Source of the DNA: Beaufortia kweichowensis
Taxonomy: Eukaryota > Chordata > Actinopteri > Cypriniformes > Gastromyzontidae
DNA: 64,000 nt
Direction of reading: 5' to 3'
Assembly (NCBI GenBank): GCA_019155185.1
Contig: CM032802.1
Location: 2,890,501-2,954,500 of the forward strand
Shown here: piece by piece, positions 36,290-47,280 of the stretch
Layout of the letters: each line of letters starts with the position of its first letter
Position numbering within the stretch: position 1 is the first letter of the stretch
Position numbers and translations under genes: made by a program
The notes under the pieces: generated by a model
Seen by the model: only the letters and a program-made list of their open reading frames with translations
What the model was told of the DNA's origin: nothing
The model's database searches: none

Positions 36290-36540
36290 TAAATTTTAAG
36301 CCTTTACATTCTTATTTTGCCATTCCTGGTTTCATTGTTTCTGTGTTTACATGTTCCTCATGTTTTTTTTGTTTGTTTCCATAGCCACCCATCACATCAC
36401 CTGTTAAGTTTTATTTAGTTTTCAGCTGCCTCAGTTTCTGGTTTTGTGTTTCTTGGACGGTTTGGTTGTGTTCACCCAAGTAACTTTTCAATTTTCTTGA
36501 ATTAAATATATTATTTCTGCAAATAGATCTCTGATGTTAC
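36290..36540 (+). mobile_element. Possible retroelement 3' tail
   Basis: CATTCCTGGTTTCATTGTTT, CCATAGCCACCCATCACATC, TTTCTGGTTTTGTGTTTCTT and AATTAAATATATTATTTCTG, then CAAATAGATCTCTGATG, have the T/G-rich composition of cyprinid retroelement tails as I remember them. No coding remnant is present. Confidence 0.35.
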
Positions 36541-37198
36541 CACAGTCAAAGTTTTCATGTGATTGGGCTGAAACACAGATGTTATCACACTTTAATTTGA
36601 AGCTGCAAACATACACTTTAAATTAGTAAAGAAATGTCTATTAAATGGATAAAATATTGACTAAATTTAGGCTTGTTTAATCATCATTTTTGGGTATTCA
36701 ATCTCCTGTGTTTTTCTTTGGCATTAAACTCTTTATTGATTCACTAAAGAACAAAGTTGATCCGTACAAGCAGTTGCTTATGTTGCAAATATCAGGAGCT
36801 GTCTGCAGGCCTCTGTTTGCAGTCCAGTAATCAATACACACTGAATTACAGTACTACAGAAAGATTTTTTCTAAGCTTTTTGGGTGGGAAAGCATTGTTA
36901 TTCCCAAGCTGTTCTTTAAACCTTTCTTGATTTGTCAATGGCTTTATTACTTTATTTTAAATGCATATAATGCAGAGGTTTAAATGCTAATAGACTGTTG
37001 TATCCAGTTTTCATTGTATTCAATTCAATTAACTACACTATTATCCAGCCAAAAATCATCCTTCTCTGTTGATGACCATTTTAAAGTAATTGTGTAGCCA
37101 TAATTTAGTTATACACAGCCATTTTCAATGTCTCTATGACTCTCAGAATAAAACATGTAATACTGTAGCAAACATAATAAAAAACAATTATTAGAAAG
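36541..37198. other. Non-coding stretch, no recognised feature
   Basis: AT-rich, nothing recognised. Confidence 0.4.
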
Positions 37199-37425
37199 CG
37201 CTCTGGAATACTTAATTCTGATTGGTCAGTCACCACTCAACCACTCAAAACTAATAACACAGACTCATCTAGGTACTGTAAGTCAACTTGACCTTGAAAA
37301 TAATTTACTTACAAATACATCAGATATAAATATATCTAAATAATAATATATATGGAATTATATTACAAATGATTGAGTCGAATTGTGTGTTTGTATTCTT
37401 TGAACGTTGTGTTTTAGCTAACAAG
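37199..37425 (+). repeat. Dispersed repeat, copy 2 (pair with 1006-1215)
   Basis: CTCTGGAATACTTAATTCTG, ATTGGTCAGTC, CTCAAAACTAATAACACAGA, GTAAGTCAACTTGACC, ATAATTTACTTA and TCTTTGAACGTTGTG occur in the same order as in copy 1. Non-coding. Confidence 0.75.
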
Positions 37426-38100
37426 GGACATATAAATATGAGATTATATGAATTCATACGAATTATCCGCCTTGTAAAATCATTTTAATGCATTGCCATG
37501 AGATTTTGTTGAATATATATTATGTTTTGTAGAAAAGAAAGTGACAAAAGAATGGGTATGTTTTACTTTTAACATAACTAAATACCATGTTCACAGAAAT
37601 ATTTAAACAGCAGGGTCAAGATTGTCTTAACCATAGTATAGTTTTCTATCGCAAAATCATGTGCATTTAAATGTAATCAATGCATCAGATAACCAGGCTC
37701 TGTAGCAATAACAAGTTATTTGTTCTTGAATTCTTTCTCGCTAAGGCCCAATAAGATGTTTCGTTTAATTTATCTGATTGATGAGTCTATTAGATTACAG
37801 GTTAAACCATCCATCCCTTGAATCCATCTTGCACAAGATGCGTCTTCCATTAATTACCAATGATTATAAACAAAAGTAAGTGACACGTCAATTACGGAAC
37901 AGCACTGCAAACTAAATAACACAAATGCCTTTCTGAGGGCAGAGGGGTGAAATAAAGAGCAATAAAAGCCAGTGAAAGTTGTCTGGCAAAGACTTTTCAT
38001 TCTGGGTTTAATGAACTCGCTTACAGAAATAATTGAGTCAGGCAGTGCCATAAAAACAATACAGGCCATAATGCCAACAAGAGCTTACTGACCTCAGTAC
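37426..38100. other. Single-copy stretch; 37730-38100 enhancer-like
   Basis: The right part is repeat-free with many homeodomain-like words (TTTAATTTATCTGATTGATG, CCATTAATTACCAATGATTA, CGTCAATTACGG). A 71-codon minus-strand frame is present but unrecognised. Candidate conserved non-coding element on composition only. Confidence 0.35.
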
Positions 38101-38406
38101 AGTCACGAGGACACACACAACCACAAGAATCAACACACAGGCAACACACAGGAACATGTTTCTATAGCTTTAGATGTTCAAGATCTCACCTTAAATATAA
38201 AAATAGCCTGATACATACACTTTGCTTTTGTTAAACCTTGTTTGTTGTTTGGTGAATTTTGCCTCTTTACTGTATTTTTCCTTGAGAATGTTTTAGGAAG
38301 ATATAAGATAAAAATGTGGCCTAAAACCATAAGAGCAACACGACTATAGTTGACATGCAGTTATTTTAAGCCCAATAATATCCACAGGATTACCTTTTTT
38401 TACAAA
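38101..38406. other. Non-coding spacer
   Basis: Nothing recognised. Confidence 0.4.
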
Positions 38407-38445
38407 AAATAAATGTTTAGCACTAAATAAATGTTTAGCACTAAA
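38407..38445. repeat. Two-unit tandem duplication, 18-bp unit
   Basis: TAAATGTTTAGCACTAAA occurs twice back to back, exactly (38410-38427 and 38428-38445). Confidence 0.9.
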
Positions 38446-39551
38446 CGTTTAGCCGACTATCTCAATGTTTTGCGTGAAGTATTTCACGCTCCAGTGACGG
38501 CTTCATGAGTGCAGCTCTTTAATCAGTTACAGTCTGAAAACGAGTGTCCTGTGATTAATGTTTTTAATAATCTTTTTATTCCTTCTCAAAAGCGCATTTC
38601 TCAAATGTTTATCAAATTTCCCACATATAGCCCGACCGCATCCCCATTTCCCAAATCAGTTTATGACAATCTAATCACATTAGGGTAAACAGAATTTTCA
38701 ATGCGCGTCATCTGAAACTGTCAGCTCTATAGTGAAGGATGAAGCAGTTCTTCTGGAATACTCAGAAGAGCAAGAAGACGTACTCAATGAAAAATTTAGC
38801 TGTCTGTCTGAGCTTATGATAAACATATTCTTTGTCAAAAAAATGATCACCTTGTATGTATTATTGTATGTACTATCTAACTGCATTGATGTTAATAATA
38901 GTCACACATAGTCTGTCTTGCTCTTTTGTTATCTTGATAAAAAATCATTTTGCCAGTTGAAAGGAAAATACATTGTCACATTTTAATCACTGCAGTGAGA
39001 TTTAATTGCACATTTGCGAGGAAATAAGAGAAGAGAGCAAAAAACTGTGTGTGTGGTATTATAGTGCAAAAAACACACAATTTCTCATTTCTGTCTAATT
39101 CCATCTTTTTTAAACAGTAGTGAGGGAATTAGCATGCAAATGGTGAAACCTTCTCTTTTTTCTTTATTTCTCTCTGTTTCCCTCTTTTAAATAGCCTGAG
39201 GCTCATCTAATGTTTCTTCTGTTTGGACAGAGCTGTGATCCTTTAGACCTGCACTGAGACTCCCATATCTTGCTTGGCTTCTCTCCAACTCGTGCACACA
39301 ATAAAGGACTTCCAGGACTATCACAATGCGGTTGACTCACCACAGCCAATCACCCGTGATGGATAAACAGGTAATAAAAGGGTCAAAACCGCAATGCCAG
39401 GTCAGAATATTGCCCATTGTCTGCATTAAAGGTTCACAGAAAGGTTGCAGGAGGGCGTGTACATAAGGTAAACCACGGCTAGGTGTCAAACTTTTATTCT
39501 AGTGAGTATTTCTCAAGGTCATTTCTCACAAATTGACAAGATCACACATCA
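38446..39551. other. Non-coding stretch with an octamer motif
   Basis: A perfect POU octamer ATGCAAAT lies at 39134-39141. The part 39230-39470 is higher in complexity. No gene is supported; a single octamer is weak evidence of regulation. Confidence 0.35.
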
Positions 39552-39610
39552 TTGTGTATTTTTTAACACATTTTTGTGTTATGCTGTTTAACATATTATG
39601 TGTTAAACCA
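39552..39610 (+). mobile_element. Fragment of the TGTGTTA-type palindromic element
   Basis: TTGTGTATTTTTTAACACAT, TTTTGTGTTATGCTGTTTAA and TATTATGTGTTAAA match 50312-50378 of the complete element at 50299-50557. Confidence 0.7.
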
Positions 39611-40637
39611 TATGGAAACAGAATCTTATTGAATTCATGATTGTTTTAAGATTGTTTTAATTGTTTTAAGAGCAAAGCGTTTGTCTAGTGTTCAGTACAT
39701 GTATATTGCACAAGATTGTTTCTGTCATAACTGTTTTAGGGCCAATGCACTTCTGTGATGTTAGGTATAAGGTCAATTAAATGAAAGCTAGACAAGAAAG
39801 ATGAAAGAAACGCAGAAACTAGAAATAAAAATGACTTGATTTGAATCTATCACTCAAAATCAAAGCAAAGTTTACAGCGACATGCTTGATTACACACCAT
39901 AAACAATCAAAACAGCTCATCAAAAGCTGATTTTTCTATGCACATCTATCATACTCTAAAAATTAAAATGCTACAAACGGGGCCATGAAATGAACTATTA
40001 GCCGAACATTTATCTGCCAATGATGGGTGAATAAAGAAAATGCACGGGTCAAAAAGTTTTGTAAGCATTATTATAATGCATATGTTTAATAATTAGGCAT
40101 GTCGCGATGTTAGGACATGACAAGAACCCCTGCAATTACTTCTGCCATGACTTAAAGCACTAGCTTTCAGTAACTTACTGTATAAATATTAAAGCCTAAA
40201 AATATGTATCAATGCAAATTTCATGAAGTTAAATCAACAAGTCTTCCTTCCGCTGGAAATAATAGTCCCTGAGTGACTGTGATATATGTTTATGCAGTGA
40301 TATACTGCGATCACACTAGACTTTCAGAATGCCAAACTTCTACGTAAACCTTTATGTATATGGCCAGCAACTAGAAAAAAAAAAACATTGATAAAAATGC
40401 TTGTTTTTATCCACACATGCATTGATAAATAATCACACAGTGGGATAGTGATAAACTATAATGTATAACAAAATCATGTAATATTTGACCACATACAATG
40501 TATTTTTTAAGATTTATACATTACTACAAAATATACTCGTTGATGTATGGTTTGTTTATGACTAGTTTTGTGGTCCAGGGTCACATATTATTATCTGTCG
40601 ATACGTGCCGTATTGATCTTCTGTTGGTCCCACGTCA
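39611..40637. other. Non-coding stretch, no recognised feature
   Basis: AT-rich, nothing recognised. Confidence 0.4.
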
Positions 40638-40682
40638 TCACGTGATACCAATTGGCAGGTCAGAGGTCACCAGGCTTGACCT
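40638..40682. promoter_or_regulatory. Nuclear-receptor DR1 plus E-box cluster
   Basis: Within 45 bp there is a palindromic E-box TCACGTGA (40638-40645), a perfect direct repeat AGGTCA-G-AGGTCA (40657-40669) and an inverted half-site TGACCT (40677-40682). CACGTCA lies just upstream (40631-40637). DR1 sites bind RXR heterodimers, HNF4 and COUP-TF; TCACGTGA is bound by USF/TFE-type bHLH-ZIP factors. Whether the site is used cannot be seen here. Confidence 0.5.
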
Positions 40683-41319
40683 CTGGAATGCAGCAAAATG
40701 CCGGTCTGTCACATTCTAATGCGTATTAATGTAAAGTAAATAGAAGGAAAAGTCTATTGTGACTGCAGCAGTACACAGAATCATTGTCATGAATAAAACT
40801 ATTATCTAAAATTAGAATTAATGACTGCATTATTAAAACAATAACCCTATGACAACGTTTTATTATTAATTAGCTGTTTTTGTAACAAAGCTCATGTCCT
40901 TGTGTTAAAATGAGTCAGATTGTGTCTTTTATATATTCTTGGATGGAAACATCACATTGAGTTCTGGAGAAAGAGCAAAAACTTCAGATATTACAGTAAA
41001 ATAATGAATTATATATAACATCTGCACATCAATAACCTGCCAAATCAGACATCAGACATCCACAAAGGACAGTGTGGACTGCTGAGAAGATGAGCTGGAG
41101 AAATCTCTCTGGACCTCACACATCCAGTCCAATACCTCTTTGAACTGTTGACCTCTGGCTGTATATTACTGTATAGAGCATCGAGCACCAGAACAGCCAG
41201 AATCAAGAACTTTTTTATTCCTTTGGGCCATCAGCCTTTTTAACAATTAAAACTGCCCCCGATGTCACTCAAGTATGCTGAACATCATTTTCAATACCCA
41301 ATTCACTCAAATATTCCAC
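40683..41319. other. Non-coding spacer
   Basis: Nothing recognised. Confidence 0.4.
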
Positions 41320-41513
41320 CTTTACTAAACATCTATTTTTTCCTTTATCAGTTTTCAACAGGAAAGTGTAGAGAGACAAGAAGTGATTTTTTTGGAGGAG
41401 AGAGAGGGTAACGGGTTCGGAAAGGACGCCAGAGCCGGGATTTGAACTCTCGTCGCACCGAAAGTGCACTGCAAATGCGTCTGGAGCAGAGTCCACTCAC
41501 CCACAGGCTCCTA
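41320..41513 (-). mobile_element. tRNA-derived SINE, second type
   Basis: Read on the minus strand from 41513: AGGAGCCTGTGGGTGAGTGG (A-box-like), then GAGTTCAAATCCCGG (41450-41436, a good B box), GGCGTCCTTTCC, CCCTCTCTCTCCTCC, TTTCCTGTTGAAAACTG and ATAAAGGAAAAAA. This order (tRNA-like head, pyrimidine-rich middle, AATAAAGG-like end) matches a cyprinid SINE I remember. It is full length or nearly so. It is not a functional tRNA gene: the cloverleaf is not intact. Confidence 0.8.
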
Positions 41514-43229
41514 AACATCAATTTTTTTGTATATATTTTTTAATTTACATATAAAGTTAGTTGTTACTTTCATTTAGTACCAGTTAATTTAGGACACTTT
41601 TGTGAGATGAATTAAAATGTATAAAAAGGTATGCTTTTTACAAACGTTTCAAGCAGAACATGAATTTGTGGACACTGTTGGATTTTCCCTAAAAAAGCAG
41701 ATGAAGCATTACATTAGTATTCAGGCAGGCCGAGGCTGATATCTGGGCTGCTTTCTGACTAAGGCTGTAAAATCTATAGCGTTAGCGACATGAAAGAGAT
41801 CCTGCAGCATTTTCTGCTGAGATGGATCTGCTGGCTTTGCCTGAATGTAGAGGAAGAAACTTCAAAGCAAGAGAACACGGGACATCTCAGAGTTCACACC
41901 GATGCCAACACACATCCACACACATTTTCATCTTCTGACTCTAGAATTCATTTTGTCTCTTCCGTAAATACACAAGACATAAATATTTTAAGCCATACAC
42001 AGTTCAAATAAACAGAGACTGTGATCATGACAGACAGAATGTTTGATTGTATTTGTATTTTTTGTGTAACTTTTACAGCATCTACAACATAAACAGTGTT
42101 ATTTATACATGTAAATGTACATATATGTGTAAAATTTCTCTGAGAACTGACATTATAGGACTGTAGTTTATCAGTAAATTATTAAATGGAGAAATTTTAT
42201 TGGAAGAAAGACATTTTAATGACAAAATAAAATATGTAAATATTAAAAAGCACCTCATTCTCAACAGGAAAACCCTGAGCTTAACAGAGAAACAAAATTT
42301 TTACTTGTGTTGTTTTCTCGTGATCTCTACTTAATTTTCTCACCACAAGTGTAGCTAATAATTGTCCACAATGGATGAAGTTTTAATATACACATTTCTA
42401 ATTTAACAGTTTATTTCAATAAATATCACAAATCTAAAAAATAGGCATTCATTTACAACCACATAAACACTGTACAGTAGGTTTTGTGACTGTTTGTTGA
42501 CTGTAAGACATTCCATTTAAATGCTGTTAAAAGTAGCATATTATTATGTTTGTACTTTAAAGACGGTCCCTAAATTGGGATGCTCAAGCAAATCCATGCT
42601 ATTTTTGCTAAATATGCTTTTGCTGTCTCCAAATAAAACAACACGTTATATGGTGTAAACAAGCACAACACAAGAATACAACTTTCGTTATTTTGCGATC
42701 ATGAAAAAACAACTTTTGTTATGTTGAGACCACGAGAAAACAACTTTGTCATCTCGAGATAACAAGAAAATTCAGTCGAGATCGGTTTCCGTAGTATACA
42801 GTTTAGACTAAAAGACAAAAAAGAAGACAAAAAGTCCTGTGCGTTAAGAATGACATGAAGAGGCACAACCAATGACAAATGATTCATTTTTAGGAGAAGC
42901 ATTTCTTATTTCCCTGTCTTGGAAGAAATATCTGTATTTTTTCTCCTCATAGACTTCACACACAGTGGATTAGCATATAATATGCAGTTTTTAGAAAGAA
43001 AAGAAAAGGCAGCGTGTCAAGGCTTTGACAGAACATTACTACACACCTGCCAAAAAGCCAAATAAATAAATAAAATATTAGCAGATAAACTTATTGTCCC
43101 AGAAAATGCTTTCCCAGGATTGTGTAGCAGGTCTGTCTTTGGTCTATTTGAAGCCCAACTGCCCACTAAAGATAAGCCTCCTGACATCCCATGTGCAACA
43201 GAATGTACCAGCATCTCCAAAGACACAAT
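41514..43229. other. Non-coding stretch, no recognised feature
   Basis: AT-rich. A 73-codon plus-strand frame at 41790 and two 67-69-codon minus-strand frames at 42.7-43.2 kb have no recognisable features. Confidence 0.4.
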
Positions 43230-43690
43230 GCATCATTTCTTTCTGAAACTGAGCCACACTTGTCTTTAGGAGATAAGTAATGACCACGACTGAATTTAGT
43301 TCAACCCCTCTCTCAGGCAATCATCTCACTCTCAGCGTGAAAAGCGTCTATTAAAAGCAAACCAGCCAGTATTTTTACTTTCATTTACACCTGTAGATAT
43401 TTCACCGCTGACCTCTTTCACGGGTGCTCTTACTTTATGAACCCCTATGAAATTAGCATTAGCAAGTCTCTGATCTCCCACCCTCAACCTCTTTTATTCT
43501 TTCCATCTATCTGTCACACTCGTCTGGCGGCGTAGAGAGTCTTTATAATGCTGAATAATTCTTTCCTGCAGGAAGCTCTAGGGCTCGACGGTGCATTAGA
43601 TTAGTCCACTTCTCCATGTCTTTCACGTCTGCTGCTGTGGAAGCCTTCAGCATCAAACGTTTCACCACAGGTTTATTTTCTCAGGAGAAT
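43230..43690. other. Candidate conserved non-coding block
   Basis: Repeat-free, balanced composition and no frame of 60 codons. Words include TGAAATTAGCATTAGCAAG, CATTTACACCTGTAG and GTGCATTAGATTAGTCC. Enhancer-like by composition only. Confidence 0.4.
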
Positions 43691-43917
43691 AAAAGCCCTC
43701 TGATCTTCTGTCATTTGTGTTTGTAATATGAACATGGTGTGAAGACCTTTTTCAAATCATTTTATTCCACACTCCTGTGAATTCATTTGTCACTGTGACT
43801 TCGACCTGTATTTTTAGACACATTCAAGATTTCTTAAAACATGAAATATCCACATAGCTGTTTTAGAAGTATTGCATGTGCTCAGCAAACTTCAGAGTCT
43901 TTAAAATATGGTATTAC
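43691..43917. other. Non-coding spacer
   Basis: Nothing recognised. Confidence 0.4.
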
Positions 43918-44118
43918 TTTACCTGTTCCACAGGTGGAACACTAAGGTTATTTCACTATTGACTTTAATATTTCATAGTTGAATTCTAATCTAATCATGA
44001 CAAACTACTGTATATATTGATTGAAAGTTGTAAGATGCAAGAATACATATATATATATATATATATATATAGATAGAGATAGAGATAGAGAGAGATATAG
44101 AGATAGAGATAGATATAG

Positions 44119-44173
<55 letters not shown>

Positions 44174-44351
44174 AATATTTACATTTTCATAACAATAAAC
44201 ATAAACAATAAAATATAAAAATTTTAAATACCTCAAACAAACAATAAAAAGTAAAAAAATAAAAAAGCTCAAATTTAAAAATTTAAAATATCTAAAATAG
44301 TGCAATTTTCTCTTGTATGCTCAATATGTGCAGTGACAGTTACCAGGTTAA
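43918..44351 (+). mobile_element. Family A MITE, copy 3 (carries a GATA array)
   Basis: The left end TTTACCTG is followed by the perfect hairpin GTTCCAC-AG-GTGGAAC (43925-43940). TTTCACTATTGACTTTAATA, TTCTAATCTAATCATGACAA and TTTTCATAACAATAAACATA follow, and the right end is GTGACAGTTACCAGGTTAAA. It is longer than the other copies because of the internal microsatellite. Confidence 0.8.
44046..44173. repeat. Compound (AT)n/(GATA)n/(GA)n microsatellite
   Basis: About 26 bases of AT are followed by interrupted GAGATA/GATATA units and then at least 12 uninterrupted GATA units. On the minus strand this gives a low-complexity Ile/Ser/Tyr/Leu frame that is not a gene. Confidence 0.95.
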
Positions 44352-46119
44352 AAATATTTTCTCTTTTTTTCCAGTAAAATGTATATAAGACAAAATGTCT
44401 ACTTTTATTTCCTTTAATTTAATAAGGATTTAGCAACAAAAAAAGTCTTAAACATTTTCAGAGTTAAAAGTATTAAATAACAGAAACAAGAGAATCTCCA
44501 GATACTGCAGAGATTTCCAGCAGTCTTGATGGAAGTCTGGCTCCCTGTTGGGTAGATTTCCAGTACATGATTTATGGTTGGCCCAGTACTTTTGTCAAGC
44601 TGATAATACCACCCACAACTGTGTTGTTGGATTTCCACAGTCCATCTCACTGATGGATCACAATCGAGCCTAAAGATCGCTGCCGTCCATGTACACACTC
44701 GGAATAAAACAATCTAGTAGCAGCAAGGGCCAGAGAAACCATTATAGCTGCATCCGTATGTGTCCCCGTGCACGTCTAACCCCGTTATATTTCATGTCTG
44801 TGTTTTGGGCAAGCAAAGCCTTCTCTGATAGGAGAGAAATGCTGTGTTGGCTGTTATCATGTGACTAATATCTGGTTTGATGTTTACAGCAGCAGAGGGA
44901 AATCTTAAAGGCCAGTTTTGATAAATGTGAGAGATGTCCGGTAGTCCTGAGAGACTCTGTAAGTACAAGATTTGCAGTGTATTAAATAAATGCTTATTTT
45001 GCTCTAGACATGATTTGGTATGTTGCCTTTGAATGCATGTGATAATTTATATGAAATTTGTATTCTGTCAACAAAAATATTGAACACAGTTGTCATGACA
45101 AATGATCTTAAATGTCAGTAAGGGGCAAGTTGTCACACATGCTTTACATATAAAATACCTAAATTACTCATCCAAAAAGTCTAAATTAAAGTTAGTCATA
45201 AAGTTCAATTTGGTGTACGGCATTCTCATGACTATTTGTCATGTGTGTGTTTCGTCACGCAAAAACCAATAAGATTCAAAGTTATCCGCATGCTGCCATA
45301 TTTCAACACTGAACACAAAGAATTAATAGTTTTCTCTCAAACATGTATAGAAGACATTTATGATACATAATAAGCTTTCCATATTAGTATCTATTAGTAT
45401 CATATATCATCATAATCATCAAAACAGACATTGCTTTTGCCATAACCCTCCTGAAGCATATTATTTAACCCTCCATAGCCTTTGTTTTAGATAATGAAAT
45501 ACATGAAAGAATGTTTTGTTGGTCTATCATGTTGATTGAAAATTGCAGGTAAACACACATCGAGCCTCAGGAAAAATGTGCACCAGAAGTTCCGGAGATA
45601 AACAGAAACAAACTCTGTGGGCTGATAAACAGTCCAATCCAGTGTGAATTAGGATACAACTGCATGTTTATCCTTCACTGTCTCCATTCTGTGATATGAA
45701 ATAAATAAGTAAACAAGAATCCCTTTGCAGAAAGCTGTCACAAAAGCTTTACGATTAGGCGAGGATGAGGGCGCGCTATGACATGCCGCCTGATAACAGT
45801 GACAGAGTAAAATGGAAATTTTACTTCCCATCCCTCAGAGAGAAGAATCAGTCGTGGAGAAAAAGAGGAAAACATCAGGTTAATTTTTTGACATTTTGCA
45901 TCCAAACTCAACTGTTAGCATGTGGACGTACCAAACATACACCTGACACATCTTAAATGTTATCTCTCTGTTCAAACACCCACACACAGACCAGGCTCGA
46001 AAGCCCACCGGCAACATCGGGAAGTTATCTACAGTCAAACACATGTGAGGATTGCAGTGCTGCATGTCTTTTCTCGCTAACCTCTGATGATTTCTTCTAC
46101 GCTAACCTACAACAAACTT
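44352..46119. other. Non-coding stretch; 44700-44970 of higher complexity
   Basis: A 94-codon minus-strand frame at 44414-44698 contains several Trp and Cys residues but no recognisable domain. The part 44700-44970 is repeat-free and balanced. The rest is AT-rich with nothing recognised. Confidence 0.4.
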
Positions 46120-46351
46120 TTAAAGGAACGGTTCACCCCAAAATGAGCATTTTGTCATTTATTCACCCTGACGTTGTTCATTTTTTGGTGGTAATGCACC
46201 ATGAAAGTGTAGAAAATTACCCTACAAATTCTGTGTGCTATAGTCCCTGTTAGTTTTCTAAAGCCATGTGATATCTTTATGTGAGAAACAGACCACAAAA
46301 AGTTTTTGTATTTCAGAGCTTTGGTAAATATGAAGATGACTTCACACAAGT
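46120..46351 (+). mobile_element. TTAA-type MITE, left part only
   Basis: TTAA at 46120-46123 is followed by AGGAACGGTTCACCCCAAAA and TGTCATTTATTCACCCTGAC. No right end occurs before the next element begins at its own TTAA (46352). It was therefore truncated by, or shared its target with, the neighbour. Confidence 0.7.
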
Positions 46352-46584
46352 TTAAAGGGATAGTTCGCCAAAAAATAATAATTATGTCATAATTCTTTGT
46401 GGAACACAAATGAAGATATTAAGCAAAGCTGGTTACTGGCACCCATTGACTTCCATTGTGTCTTGTGTTTATACTATAAAAGTGAATGTGTGCTGGTAAC
46501 CAGCGTTTTGCTAAATATCTTCTTCATAAAAAATGAGGGTAAATAATACAACAGTTTTTATTTTTTGGTGAACTTTCCCTTTAA
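46352..46584. mobile_element. Complete TTAA-flanked MITE (diverged TTCACCC type)
   Basis: The ends AAAGGGATAGTTCGCCAAAA and TTTTGGTGAACTTTCCCT are inverted relatives with TTAA at both flanks (46352-46355, 46581-46584). GGTTACTGGCACCCATTGAC and GGTAACCAGCG are its internal landmarks. Confidence 0.85.
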
Positions 46585-46624
46585 TTTTAGGCAAATACCA
46601 CTAAAAATCATGTTGTTCTTAAAC

Positions 46625-46720
46625 AATAGTGGACGAATCAATTAATCGACTAATCTTGTTTTTGGAGCTTGACAGCGTCTGCTCAATTGATTCATCGTCA
46701 AAAACAGCTTGGACATATTT
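46625..46720. repeat. AATTAATCGACTAATC-type repeat fragment
   Basis: GACGAATCAATTAATCGACT and GCTCAATTGATTCATCGTC suggest a fragment of an ATTAATCG-type element such as that at 34384. Weak call. Confidence 0.35.
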
Positions 46721-47280
46721 TCTTTTGTTTCTTATGAAAGTAAGAATGTCATACGCATTTGGAACAACATAAAGTAAAGTAAATTAAAACAGATTTTTCA
46801 TTTCTTGACTATAGCCTGTAATATTATAGCAGTCACTATTCACCTGCTCACTATAAAAGCATTTACTAGGAGGAAACAATGCATAAAATAAAAAGCCAAG
46901 ACACTCAACTGTAATTTCAGAGCAACCAAAAGCTGCGTAACACAGCTGGGCAGAATTTACGGTCTGAAGCGTGGTTAATGAAATGATGAATAGTGTGCCA
47001 GGTATTATTTTCCAACAGGCATATGGCTATCCATTAAATATTAATGTGTTCCATTTTTACCTTAGAAGAGGCTAATTGTCATAAGCAGGACATTGTGCGG
47101 GTGGAGGCGGGACACAATCAACCTGCAATTTACAAGCAGCGAGCAGTTTTTTCTTTCACTTTCTCCTTTGCTTGCTCTCTTCTGAGACCATTACAGTATA
47201 CCTTTTTTCTTTAGCATGACTCACTCTGATCCAGGACCAATTTCTAGATGATCAATTATCATTAACCCCACAAGAAATAA
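46721..47280. other. Single-copy stretch, 46920-47270 enhancer-like
   Basis: Repeat-free; contains GGTTAATGAAATGATGAATA, CATTAAATATTAATGTG and GAGGCTAATTGTCATAAG. No open frame of 60 codons. Candidate conserved non-coding element by composition. Confidence 0.35.

Noticed and set aside
41430..41513. Minus-strand tRNA gene
   Set aside because: The B box is good, but the stems do not form a full cloverleaf and the sequence continues into a SINE body with a pyrimidine tract and AATAAAGG-like end.
43991..44305. 104-codon minus-strand frame with Ile-Tyr-Leu-Ser repeats
   Set aside because: Produced by the GATA/AT microsatellite inside a MITE.
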